A stretch of 10,763 bases of DNA, from the NCBI GenBank assembly GCA_002714565.1, contig PAXU01000111.1, positions 3,993 through 14,755 of the forward strand, given 5' to 3'. A program made the translations under genes and the position numbers. Positions 1-8,167 of the stretch are shown piece by piece (position 1 is the first letter of the stretch; each line of letters opens with the position of its first letter). The DNA comes from Rhodopirellula sp. GTDB taxonomy: Bacteria > Planctomycetota > Planctomycetia > Pirellulales > Pirellulaceae. The notes below the pieces were generated by a model, which saw only the letters and a program-made list of their open reading frames with translations, was not told the DNA's origin and did not search any database.

Positions 1-1067
1 CGCTTTGAATGATAACGTACTCCTGGAATCCCATGTATCGCGACAAACTCACCAGGCTGCAGTCGCAATACGGTATCCACGGTTCCCGAGCGAATCCCCG
101 GGATCGTCACTCCACCTTTTTTCAAACCAGACGCTTCGTCCATTTGGTGCATCGTGGGTTTCATTTCCAGTTGCAGAGAACCGTCATCCAATACCGTCGG
201 AGTCAATCTCATTTGGAATCCCACCTGGCGAAACCGAACCGTTTTCTCGCCGGCAACAGACTCCACTGCAGGCATTTGACCACCGGAATCAAACTGAACT
301 TGCCGGCCGCTTAGCGTCCTCAACGTGGGATAGTTGATCACACTGCCAACATCTTTTTCATCCAGTTTCTTCAGATACTGACTTAACACGTCATCCGGTG
401 ATACAGGCTTATATTGCATTTCACTATCCGTGGCTTCACCGGCAAATGGTACCCATGCCAAGCCAGACTGTCGCAGTTCATTCCGTGAAATCTCAATCAA
501 TCGTGTCTTGAGAACAATTTCTCTTGGCTGGGTTCGACGGATCTGGATATTGGTAACAATACGTGGAAAGTATTCACGTCCAATTGCCTCGATCTGAGAA
601 ACTTGCTCGCGATCACTTACTTTCCCGGAAATTAGTAAGCTTCCCGAGAGCTGCTTTAGCGATAACTGAGCATCAGGGAACTGTTCGACGAACAACTCGT
701 GTAGTTTGGATACCTTGCCCGTTATAACTATCTTAAAAACGTATACCGATTGGTTAGCGTCCCACAAATTTAGATTTGTGATCCCCGGTTTCATTGCCGT
801 AAGTGACAATTGCTTCGGGCTTTTCGGTTCGATGGCAACCAGTTCCGGGTTTTCGAGAAATGCCTTTGGAACGTCGAAACTCACGTTGAGCATGCGTGTC
901 TGGCCGGTTTCAAAATGAAATTCCTGCAGGGGTGCCTGCTGAGGTGCGGCGACGGTGTCATTTAGCCGAAACGAATCTGCATCTGCGGTTTCTTGACCAC
1001 GCACTAATCCTGTTAGGATCAATGAGACAACGATAGATCTGGAAATAGTTTGTAACGAATTCAACAT
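1..1067 (-). CDS. cpaC: CpaC/RcpA-type secretin of a Flp/Tad pilus, C-terminus beyond window edge
   Basis: This gene encodes an outer-membrane secretin, the ring-shaped exit channel of Flp/Tad pili. It is cut by the left edge, leaving 355 codons. A signal peptide covers about residues 1-24. Residues about 48-117 match the pilus-formation N-terminal domain of CpaC proteins, with the characteristic run of 'NPELVAIEPKSPKQL' and 'GITNLNLWD'. Residues about 118-180 form a small alpha/beta domain of the BON/secretin N1 kind. From about 181 the secretin core begins, with 'NYPTLRTLSGRQVQF', 'SGGQMPAVES' and 'LTPTVLDDGSLQLEM'; the last part in the window resembles the secretin GLL/RDGQ region ('LQPGEFVAIHG'). 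The ATG at 1065-1067 lies 15 bp after the CpaB-like gene and in the same frame, so the two are almost certainly co-transcribed. Family assignment is by motif reading. A generic type II/III secretin is the alternative, but the N-terminal domain and the CpaB neighbour favour CpaC. Confidence 0.88.
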   Translation of the reverse strand, partial: MLNSLQTISRSIVVSLILTGLVRGQETADADSFRLNDTVAAPQQAPLQEFHFETGQTRMLNVSFDVPKAFLENPELVAIEPKSPKQLSLTAMKPGITNLNLWDANQSVYVFKIVITGKVSKLHELFVEQFPDAQLSLKQLSGSLLISGKVSDREQVSQIEAIGREYFPRIVTNIQIRRTQPREIVLKTRLIEISRNELRQSGLAWVPFAGEATDSEMQYKPVSPDDVLSQYLKKLDEKDVGSVINYPTLRTLSGRQVQFDSGGQMPAVESVAGEKTVRFRQVGFQMRLTPTVLDDGSLQLEMKPTMHQMDEASGLKKGGVTIPGIRSGTVDTVLRLQPGEFVAIHGIPGVRYHSK

Positions 1068-1082
1068 AATTACGAACGCTCC

Positions 1083-2189
1083 CTATCGTTCGATTTTTGA
1101 TTCTTGGCTGGAAGTTGGTGACAACTCTGTTTCAAGTTCTTCATCCAACTCAGCTATACGGATCATTGGAAGTCCACGAATAACCACGGGGCGACCATCC
1201 AGTCGATCCCACTGATAGCGAGTGCTTCCTGCCGGTGTGATGATCTCCATACGAAAGACCTTTTGCTCTGGCTTCTCCACGGCTTGAGATGCAATATCCT
1301 GCGTCTGCTCATTGGGATTGTCATACTGATGGATCGGATCATCTGTTTGTGTAACGGTTTGATGATGACCATCCGTGTTTTCATCAGGGTCAGTCATGTC
1401 GGATTGCTCTATGGCAACATCCATCGGACTAACGGTTGTGCCATCGCCCGTTTCCACCTGAGTCTGATCTGCACCTTGATCAACGTGGGCGACGAGTTCT
1501 TCCTGAATCAAATGTTCAATACTGTAATCCAGCCCTTGGGGTCTACCGTCATCATCTTCAGCATCATTAAGCGATACGTGTAATGTTGCTGTTCGCATTG
1601 CCAGCAACAACATCTCGGCATCATCGTCTTTTGTGAGTACTGGTAGTGAAAACAGGTATTTTTCTCTATCCGATGAAACGGGTCTGGCAAGTAAGTCGAT
1701 GCCTTTTAAAATTCTTCGAGCCGATACCGTTCGTTGCTCTTTATCATGCATCAACGCAATCACATCGACCGATAACCCGGGCTCGAGTGACTCACAGATG
1801 GATGGGTCGATATGGGCTGAAATCGTTGTGGAACGAAATCCTTCAGGAACCAATGGCTCCGACATCTGCTTATCCGCAACCATCAATCCTTCGGCAAAGA
1901 CCGTACCCGGTTCAATCCGGCCTTTAGCAAATAGTGTTGCGATATGGTCCACATCAGTGATAACGCTTGGAGGAAGCTCTGCGACTGGTTTTTCAACAAT
2001 GCTAATATTTCGCAGATGTACCTGTTCTCCGGGATCAAACCCTATTGTTGAGACAAATACTTTCGCCGTTGGTCCAACAGGCTCAATTTCTACTGCCACG
2101 ACCTCCGCAGACTCATTCACCGATACGGTGGCAAACAAACCGGCAAATGCGCAGGCTAACAGTAGAAAAAAAACTCTCGTTTTCTTCAT
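1083..2189 (-). CDS. cpaB: CpaB/RcpC-like Flp pilus assembly protein with long acidic tail
   Basis: This is a probable periplasmic assembly factor of the Flp/Tad pilus, working with the secretin encoded directly downstream. I chose the ATG at 2187-2189 (368 aa) because GAGGAA lies 7 nt upstream and the protein then starts with Lys-Lys and a hydrophobic signal/anchor (residues 4-22). An in-frame ATG at 2228 would put 13 extra residues before the signal. Residues about 41-104 resemble an SAF domain, ending in 'RIEPGTVFAEGLM'. Residues about 115-206 fit the CpaB/RcpC domain, with 'ISAHIDPSICESLEPG' and 'VDVIALMHDKEQRTVSARRIL'. Residues about 207-310 are rich in Asp, Glu, Gln and Thr and look disordered. 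A short ordered segment follows (311-347, 'VFRMEIITPAGSTRYQWD'), then an acidic end. CpaB proteins are often shorter and lack such a tail. The TAG stop is separated from the cpaC ATG by five sense codons. Confidence 0.85.
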   Translation of the reverse strand: MKKTRVFFLLLACAFAGLFATVSVNESAEVVAVEIEPVGPTAKVFVSTIGFDPGEQVHLRNISIVEKPVAELPPSVITDVDHIATLFAKGRIEPGTVFAEGLMVADKQMSEPLVPEGFRSTTISAHIDPSICESLEPGLSVDVIALMHDKEQRTVSARRILKGIDLLARPVSSDREKYLFSLPVLTKDDDAEMLLLAMRTATLHVSLNDAEDDDGRPQGLDYSIEHLIQEELVAHVDQGADQTQVETGDGTTVSPMDVAIEQSDMTDPDENTDGHHQTVTQTDDPIHQYDNPNEQTQDIASQAVEKPEQKVFRMEIITPAGSTRYQWDRLDGRPVVIRGLPMIRIAELDEELETELSPTSSQESKIER

Positions 2190-2376
2190 GAAACGATTCC
2201 TCGAAAGTAACACGACTTGAGAGCGCACGTTTTCCGCACGGAAAACACCAGCTCTCCATCGTTTTATTCGGAAGAATCGTTACAACTTGTCCAGCTTAAC
2301 AGGAAAGAATTTTGCCATAAGTCGTATGTATAAACTTACGACAGCTGGTCTCGGAGAATCTCGTTTCAGTAGAAAA
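2190..2376. promoter_or_regulatory. Intergenic region ahead of cpaB with two small dyads
   Basis: This 187-bp gap separates the protease gene from cpaB, both on the minus strand, so it probably carries the cpaB-cpaC promoter. Two inverted repeats are visible. One is GTTTTCCG-CA-CGGAAAAC at 2229-2246, a perfect 8-bp stem 40 nt upstream of the cpaB start. The other is GTCGTA at 2321-2326 with TACGAC at 2337-2342. Neither is followed by a T-run on the minus strand, so I do not call them terminators. I could not pick a convincing -35/-10 pair. Confidence 0.4.
2229..2246. repeat. Perfect 8-bp inverted repeat upstream of cpaB
   Basis: GTTTTCCG and CGGAAAAC are exact reverse complements around a 2-nt centre (CA). 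The dyad sits 40 bp upstream of the chosen cpaB start. The near-contiguous palindrome suits a dimeric regulator site better than an RNA hairpin, whose loop would be too tight without opening a pair. Function is inferred only. Confidence 0.5.
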
Positions 2377-5300
2377 CTACCGTGTTTTCTTCTGCCCCGG
2401 GCGTACAGGATAGTCCGGCACTTTTGGCACTAACCTCGGATCTTCCTTAATTCTGTCGATGAGGTAGCCAATCGCGGCCTCCAATTGTGCATCCTTACCT
2501 TCAAACGTCTGGTGAGGACGATTATCTACAACGATATCCGGATCTACGCCATGGCCTTCAATCAACCATTCACCCTCTGGACCATAAACTCCGGTTTGAG
2601 CGGCAGAGGAGAAACCGGTATCCACCAACCGGTTGTTGATACTCAACCAGATTTCACCGCCCCAAGTCCTGGTTCCGATAACCTTTCCTAGGCCCAAGCG
2701 TCGAAATCCTTCGGAAAATGCCTCACCATCCGAGGCAGTCTTTTCATTACACAACACTACAATGTGGCCACGAAATGCATGTTGCATGTTCCAGTAGGGC
2801 TTTCCAACTCGAGGCTTCCAGTAGAACCATGCCTGACGCAGGAGCTTCTCGAGGATCCAGCTGTCTATATTTCCACCGCGGTTATGTCGGACATCCACAA
2901 TCAACCCTTGTTTGTGAAACACCGGATAGAAATCTCGCGCCAAGCGGCCAATATCCGCCGTGCCCATAGCTCGTAAGTGAACATAACCAATCTTGCCATT
3001 ACCAACCTTCTCAACCTGTTCACGGCGTGTCAGTTCCCACTGGTCATATCGTAGAGCTGCTTCTTGTGATATGCGTATAGGCTGCACGATTACGTCACGT
3101 TCAGCTTCGTTATCAAAGTCCTTAACCGTCAATAGGACTTGCCGCCCAGCTTGCCCTCGAAGCAGCCGATTAATGTGATCTACTGATAAGACATCAACAC
3201 CATTGATCGTTTGAATGACGCTGCCAACCTTTACATCGACTTCCGGGCGAGCAAGTGGTGACAATTCATCTGGGTAGTCCGGATCGTTTCGGTATATGTG
3301 ATCCACTACATATCCGCCGACTTGCGCATCCTTTCGTAACACCGCGCCCAGCGAAGATGGAAATACAGACAGGTCGTCGCTTCGATGGTCTCCTCCACGC
3401 ACATAGATATGTAAGGCTTCCAGTTCTCCACACAATTGTTCGATCAGATCATTAAGTTCGGCGCGATCCGTCACTCGCTCGACGAGCGGTAAGTGCCTAT
3501 CAAGCAGTTCTTTCCAATTGGCACCATGTAGATTCGGATCATAGAAGTAATCTCTCTCCATGCGCCACGCATCGATCAACATTTGCTTCCATTCCGCCAC
3601 CGGGTCAATCACGAACGACCAACCGTTTTGCGATACCGCAGCTTTGCTCATATTTGACGGACCGCGACCATTCGCTTCAAACACGTACAGCGAATCTGAT
3701 TTCCGCACGGTGACTTTGGAACGATCCGAGTTGAGCTCGAATGATTTAATATCTGACATCACCGTCACCGGTTCCGTATCGTGCTTTCGCTCCAAGGACA
3801 TCAGAGATTCCGAACCTCCGGAAACCGATGAAGCACTCGCCCAGTAAAGATGTGACTTCGAAGCCACCAAGTCGTCATAATTCCCGGCAGCTACTGGTAA
3901 ACGCGAAATCCGTGTCGTAATTCCTTTCAATTCGATCTCAATGATCTTTTCATTTTGTTGCTTCTGATCGTCGTCCCTTTTTCCCTTTGAATCTGCATCT
4001 TTCGAGTTCTCCGCATCAGGTGTCTCATCATCATTTCCGTCCAACAATTCGTTTGGAGCCAAGAACGGCGACGTCAGTCCATTGCGCAAAGCTAGCTGGA
4101 AAATCTGAGTACGCTTATCAAAGTAAGGTTCCGGCTGGAGGTTGCCCCACGGGCTTCGAACCGAAGAAACGAGGTTTCGATCCGATAAGAAATAGAGCCA
4201 CTTACCGTCAGGACTCCAGGTCGGTGAATAACTCTCCGTTCGTTCGGTAGTAACGGGAAATGACGCCTGTTCTTTTACATTCCAAATCCACACTCTCGAC
4301 ATTTGATTATCGCCGTTGGCCACATAAGCAAGCCACTGACTGTCATGCGACCACTGCAAATCGTAGAAGTTGTACATATCAGAAGTATCGATGCGGCGGG
4401 TTTTTCCGGCTTCAACATCGTGAATCCAAAGATGAAAGTTCTTATCCGTAAAGGCAAACCACTTGCCATCCGGTGAAGGATTCGGTGCATATCGAAAGAT
4501 ATTTCCATTGTCCGTCAGTTGTTCAGGGGCAGTATTTCCTCGCGCATTGAACTGCCAAAACTCCATTTCTCCTGACTCATCAGAGAGTGCCAAGATCTCG
4601 TTGGAACCAGGCAGAAAACTGACACTTCGATAGCGCACGCCTTGCTTTCTGGTCACCTGCACAGCACGACCAGAACCAGTAGGCAATACAAATACGTGGC
4701 CGCGTGCGGCGACAGCTAGTCGTTTGCCATCCGTGCTAAGTGAATAGGAATCGAGATAATCCATCGGTTCTTCAATCCACTTCTCACGGGTATGTTCAAA
4801 GTCCGACACCAATTTGATGGAAACAACAGATGGACGAGGATCTGCAAGGTCGACGAGCATCAAGTCGGCTCCCAATTGATAGACTATTCGACCGTCATCT
4901 AATGCCGGACCCATCACATCAAATCCTTTGTGTTTCGTTATTTGTTGTAAATCAGTCCCGTCCAGCTTCATGGACCAAAGATTCATCGTGCCGTCACGAT
5001 CACTAGCGAAATAGACACGTTGATTCCAGATCATGGGCTCTCGACTGGTTCCGGTATAGTCAGCTGTTAACGGAATAGCCTCGGGTTGCCCGTCATAGTA
5101 GTGCCAGAGATTTTCAACCGAACCACCGTGATAACGTTTGGTACTGCTGCTCTGTTTTGCCAGTCGAGTAAACACCATTCCACTTCGCTTCGGAGTCCAG
5201 TCAGCATCGGAAGCTTGTGCAAGTGGAACGCGTTCTTGCTCAAGTGTATCTGGGTGCACAAGCACCAATTGTGTATTTGGCAGAGTGGAAAAATGGCGCG

Positions 5301-5676
5301 TTGCATAAAGCACACGGCCTTCTGGTGACCAACCTCTTACGCGCACACCAGACGTCTCGCCGTCGTAGGTGATACGTCGCGGCCTGCCTCCGTCTATCGG
5401 TAAAACGTATACTTCTCGCGGTCCTTCATACGAAGCGGAATAGGCCACGAACCGTCCATCCGGTGAAATAGCAGCATCCAATTCCTGCTCCAGATGACTC
5501 GTCAATCGAATGGCATTACCACCTGCCGCACTTACGCGCCACAGATCACCTTCAGCTGTAAACACGATCGTATCGCCGTGGATTGATGGGCGTCGAAAGT
5601 ACCCTCGTTCTGCGACAACCATCTCAGCAGTGGAGAGAAGACCAACGAGTAAGAAAATCAGAGATCGAATTTCCAT
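2377..5676 (-). CDS. Secreted Tricorn-family serine protease (beta-propellers, PDZ, S41 core)
   Basis: This encodes a 1099-aa Tricorn-type protease, a family that degrades peptides. A signal peptide (residues 1-22, 'VVAERG' at the likely cleavage site) points to the periplasm, unlike cytosolic archaeal Tricorn. Propeller repeats of the PD40/WD40-like kind fill about residues 30-530 ('SPDGRFVAYS' at 71, 'SPDGKWFAFT' at 401, 'WSPDGKWLYFLSDRN' at 487). A charged low-complexity linker (545-577) follows. The Tricorn C1 helical domain covers about 690-760, a PDZ domain about 770-865, and the S41 catalytic domain about 890-1055. Expected catalytic residues are visible: His756, nucleophile Ser982 in 'EKTASDGEAF', and Glu1040 in 'IEGHGVDPD'. 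The residue before His756 is Leu, where Tricorn from Thermoplasma has a serine. The start at 5674-5676 has GGAA 9 nt upstream. It lies 57 bp after the SGNH gene and may belong to the same transcript. Confidence 0.92.
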   Translation of the reverse strand: MEIRSLIFLLVGLLSTAEMVVAERGYFRRPSIHGDTIVFTAEGDLWRVSAAGGNAIRLTSHLEQELDAAISPDGRFVAYSASYEGPREVYVLPIDGGRPRRITYDGETSGVRVRGWSPEGRVLYATRHFSTLPNTQLVLVHPDTLEQERVPLAQASDADWTPKRSGMVFTRLAKQSSSTKRYHGGSVENLWHYYDGQPEAIPLTADYTGTSREPMIWNQRVYFASDRDGTMNLWSMKLDGTDLQQITKHKGFDVMGPALDDGRIVYQLGADLMLVDLADPRPSVVSIKLVSDFEHTREKWIEEPMDYLDSYSLSTDGKRLAVAARGHVFVLPTGSGRAVQVTRKQGVRYRSVSFLPGSNEILALSDESGEMEFWQFNARGNTAPEQLTDNGNIFRYAPNPSPDGKWFAFTDKNFHLWIHDVEAGKTRRIDTSDMYNFYDLQWSHDSQWLAYVANGDNQMSRVWIWNVKEQASFPVTTERTESYSPTWSPDGKWLYFLSDRNLVSSVRSPWGNLQPEPYFDKRTQIFQLALRNGLTSPFLAPNELLDGNDDETPDAENSKDADSKGKRDDDQKQQNEKIIEIELKGITTRISRLPVAAGNYDDLVASKSHLYWASASSVSGGSESLMSLERKHDTEPVTVMSDIKSFELNSDRSKVTVRKSDSLYVFEANGRGPSNMSKAAVSQNGWSFVIDPVAEWKQMLIDAWRMERDYFYDPNLHGANWKELLDRHLPLVERVTDRAELNDLIEQLCGELEALHIYVRGGDHRSDDLSVFPSSLGAVLRKDAQVGGYVVDHIYRNDPDYPDELSPLARPEVDVKVGSVIQTINGVDVLSVDHINRLLRGQAGRQVLLTVKDFDNEAERDVIVQPIRISQEAALRYDQWELTRREQVEKVGNGKIGYVHLRAMGTADIGRLARDFYPVFHKQGLIVDVRHNRGGNIDSWILEKLLRQAWFYWKPRVGKPYWNMQHAFRGHIVVLCNEKTASDGEAFSEGFRRLGLGKVIGTRTWGGEIWLSINNRLVDTGFSSAAQTGVYGPEGEWLIEGHGVDPDIVVDNRPHQTFEGKDAQLEAAIGYLIDRIKEDPRLVPKVPDYPVRPGQKKTR

Positions 5677-5733
5677 ATTACTTTTTCCAAAATAGGATGT
5701 ACACGCGTGCGCATCGGAGCGCCTATCTGCGGT

Positions 5734-6711
5734 TTAATCTGAATATCGCTGTTGTAACTTGATTGCTAGCGCCTTGGTATATGTGGCACGACCTTCGGCA
5801 CTTAGATGTTGGTTTGCAAACAACTCGCCACTCATTTCCCAAGGCATCGGAATCCAATCATTCAGACCAAGTTGATTTACCGTGTTATCGTTCAGCGACA
5901 AAATGGCCAACATTACCTTTCTTGTTGAAATCTCCAAAGGGATTGGAGTTATAAGAAGGTCGACCGAACAACCTGATGCTCGCAGTTTTGCGATAATCGT
6001 CGGATCAATATTTGTCAAAATTTGATGCTCTGTGTGTTTGATGGCTGAAACATCGTTAGTTACATCCTCTATCAGCCGTGCCGAATGTAATGGCGGATTC
6101 GGATCTGCAAACGTACCGCTTCCCAAGTCCATTGCATGAATAAGTCCGCTTGAATCTCCGTGTGCGACTCCAAACGAACCAGGCAATGGCCACGTCAGCA
6201 AACGACCCATCAGCGCTCGTATGGAATACCTTATTTGGCGTTGCATGCTTAACGTTTGCTGGACTCCCGTCAATCCTTTTGAACTAAAGCCAGCGAGATT
6301 TGAATCGTATCGTTGGAATGAGATTGGATTAATCGTAACAATGATGTGAGGACGATGGTGATCGGTTGAATCTGTGATTTGATCAAGGATGACCTTGAGC
6401 TGTCCATTGATCGTTTCCGGTCCACAAGCAGCCATGACAGCGACAGATACAACGGATTGTCCAGTTGCTTGCTGCAGTCTGCTTGCATCAATATCGTTTA
6501 AGGCTGTGGAATCTCCGAGAAATACAATGTCCTTGTCGATGGCTCGGTGGGTGCGTGACATCTGCTCCTTAACCACCGTGAACTCTACATTCCCAAGTCG
6601 CCCATCTGCTTCATCAATACCATCCACACTCATACCTGCTGCAGCACCAAAGAGAAGCAGCAGGATTAAGCCACCTTTCACATGTTTCAGTATCAACAAC
6701 AGGTCTTTCAA
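5734..6711 (-). CDS. SGNH-fold membrane-anchored protein, likely O-acetylation partner of the MBOAT protein
   Basis: This 325-aa protein has an N-terminal membrane segment (about residues 12-27) followed by an extracytoplasmic SGNH/GDSL-like domain. It resembles AlgJ/AlgX/DltD-type partners that act with MBOAT acyltransferases to acetylate exported polysaccharides. Block I is clear: 'IVFLGDSTALNDID', with Ser68 as the expected nucleophile. The C-terminal block is 'NQHLSAEGRATYT' with His302. The Asp normally three residues before that His is Ala here, so the usual Asp-His dyad is not evident. The start is a TTG at 6709-6711, chosen because AAGGA lies 8 nt upstream and the membrane segment follows directly; the first in-frame ATG (codon 27) would delete that segment. 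It lies 21 bp after the MBOAT stop. The role comes from gene pairing and motifs; exact substrate is unknown. Confidence 0.75.
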   Translation of the reverse strand: MKDLLLILKHVKGGLILLLLFGAAAGMSVDGIDEADGRLGNVEFTVVKEQMSRTHRAIDKDIVFLGDSTALNDIDASRLQQATGQSVVSVAVMAACGPETINGQLKVILDQITDSTDHHRPHIIVTINPISFQRYDSNLAGFSSKGLTGVQQTLSMQRQIRYSIRALMGRLLTWPLPGSFGVAHGDSSGLIHAMDLGSGTFADPNPPLHSARLIEDVTNDVSAIKHTEHQILTNIDPTIIAKLRASGCSVDLLITPIPLEISTRKVMLAILSLNDNTVNQLGLNDWIPMPWEMSGELFANQHLSAEGRATYTKALAIKLQQRYSD

Positions 6712-6732
6712 CGGTGACGTCCTTATATGGTC

Positions 6733-8145
6733 TTAGAACTGAAAGTAAATGAACTGTGTTTCAAATGCTTGAAACATGGAAATGGAAATCAACCATAGTA
6801 CGGCCAGTGTCGTGCTAAATACGATTGGTTCACGCAGCCACCTTCTCATTCTCTGCTTGCGATCCAACTCGATGAATGCATCAACCGTAAGTACCAGTGT
6901 CAGCAGACATAAAAATGTAACGATGAAACGCGTGTGGAATTCAAGCAGGGTGAAATCTGAAAACTGGCGAGAGGCAAGGGCGACAATGGATTCTCCTTGA
7001 GCTCTAAAGAGCCACCAACTAACGAGGATCCAAAGCAACGTGGCTGATCTCAGGATGATTTGCCGCACCACACTTACGTTCGTTTTCCATCGCTCGCTGA
7101 GAGCCAGGTGATATAGCACGAGTATCAATCCGTGGCCAACACCCCACCAGATGAAATTCCACGATGCTCCGTGCCAAAGTCCGCCAAGGATCATGGTGAC
7201 CATTAGATTTCTGACAAGCAGCGACTTTGATCCTCTATTTCCACCTAACGGAATGTAAAGGTAATCTCTTAGCCACGTACTTAGAGACACATGCCACCGT
7301 CGCCAAAAATCACTTGGATTCGCTGCGAGATACGGTTGCCGAAAATTGTCTATCAACTCGATCCCAAGTAATCCTGCAGCGCCCTTTGCAATCAGGCTGT
7401 AAGCATAAAAGTCGACATAGATTTGAATCGAGAAGAACAATACAGCCAGAATCGATGACCAGCCGTTAGTATTATTTTCGTGAAATCCAATGCTCACAAA
7501 TCCGCTACACGTATTGGAAACCAGAATCTTCAGCAAAAAGCCGTAGCTCATGGACAAGACCGACGTTTTCACAAGATCATCAGTTAATTCACGGGCCTTG
7601 TGGAATTGTGGCAATAGCCTGTCTGCTCGCTCGATGGGACCTGCCACTAATTGTGGGAAAAACGATATGTAAGCGAGAAAGGTAACGAGATTTGCTTCCG
7701 CCGTTACCTTGCCACGATAAACATCAATGGTGTAGGCCATTGATTGAAATGTGTAGAACGAAATTCCGACCGGTAAGACGATCGGTAATGTATCAAGGCC
7801 ATTCTCGATGCCGGCCACTTGAAGCAACTGAGAGAGACTCTCAATGAAAAAGTTGTAGTACTTAAATACCCCAAGCAAGCACAGGTTTGCCGTCACGCTA
7901 AGGGCAACAAGCCGTTTTCGTTTAGCGGTGGCACCGGCTGAGCCAGAGAGTTTCTTGCCGATAATGAAATCGAGCAGGCTCGAGCCAGCAATCAACACGA
8001 GGAATCGCCAATCCCACCATCCATAGAAGAAGTAACTGGCAACGAGTATCAGCGCATTTTGCGCACGGTAACGAATCCCGAGCAGCCAATACAAGCATAC
8101 GATGGACGTAAAGAAAACGATGAATTCAATTGAATCAAAAGCCAT
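6733..8145 (-). CDS. MBOAT-family O-acyltransferase (AlgI-like)
   Basis: This 470-aa polytopic inner-membrane protein belongs to the MBOAT family and is closest in appearance to AlgI, which passes acetyl groups across the membrane for polysaccharide O-acetylation. Length and layout fit that family: an N-terminal hydrophobic hairpin with 'SYFFYGWWDWRF' (37-48), 'LPVGISFYTFQSMAYTIDVYRG' split over 124-145, 'FFPQLVAGPIERADRLLPQ' (162-180), and 'DFWRRWHVSLSTWLRDYLY' (279-297). The family's invariant catalytic-site histidine is His325 in 'GGLWHGASWNFIWWG'; His285 lies in the RRWH motif. The segment usually reading DFSGYSDIA is 'DFYAYSLIA' at 245-253. The ATG at 8143-8145 is preceded by a weak AGGT. 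It starts 22 bp after the restored oxidoreductase frame ends and stops 21 bp before the SGNH gene, so the pair is probably translated from one mRNA. The acceptor polymer cannot be told from the sequence. Confidence 0.92.
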   Translation of the reverse strand: MAFDSIEFIVFFTSIVCLYWLLGIRYRAQNALILVASYFFYGWWDWRFLVLIAGSSLLDFIIGKKLSGSAGATAKRKRLVALSVTANLCLLGVFKYYNFFIESLSQLLQVAGIENGLDTLPIVLPVGISFYTFQSMAYTIDVYRGKVTAEANLVTFLAYISFFPQLVAGPIERADRLLPQFHKARELTDDLVKTSVLSMSYGFLLKILVSNTCSGFVSIGFHENNTNGWSSILAVLFFSIQIYVDFYAYSLIAKGAAGLLGIELIDNFRQPYLAANPSDFWRRWHVSLSTWLRDYLYIPLGGNRGSKSLLVRNLMVTMILGGLWHGASWNFIWWGVGHGLILVLYHLALSERWKTNVSVVRQIILRSATLLWILVSWWLFRAQGESIVALASRQFSDFTLLEFHTRFIVTFLCLLTLVLTVDAFIELDRKQRMRRWLREPIVFSTTLAVLWLISISMFQAFETQFIYFQF

Positions 8146-8167
8146 ACTGACCTGAATCGCTTATGAC

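Noticed and set aside
5..337. Plus-strand 110-aa and 101-aa ORFs at the left end
   Set aside because: The minus strand here encodes clear secretin sequence running off the window edge.
1633..2220. Plus-strand 195-aa ORF opposite cpaB
   Set aside because: It lies wholly inside a well-supported gene on the other strand and shows no domain or signal.
2301..2320. Sigma-54-like promoter on the minus strand (TGGCAA-N5-TTTC) before cpaB
   Set aside because: The GC of the -12 element is missing, so the match is too poor.
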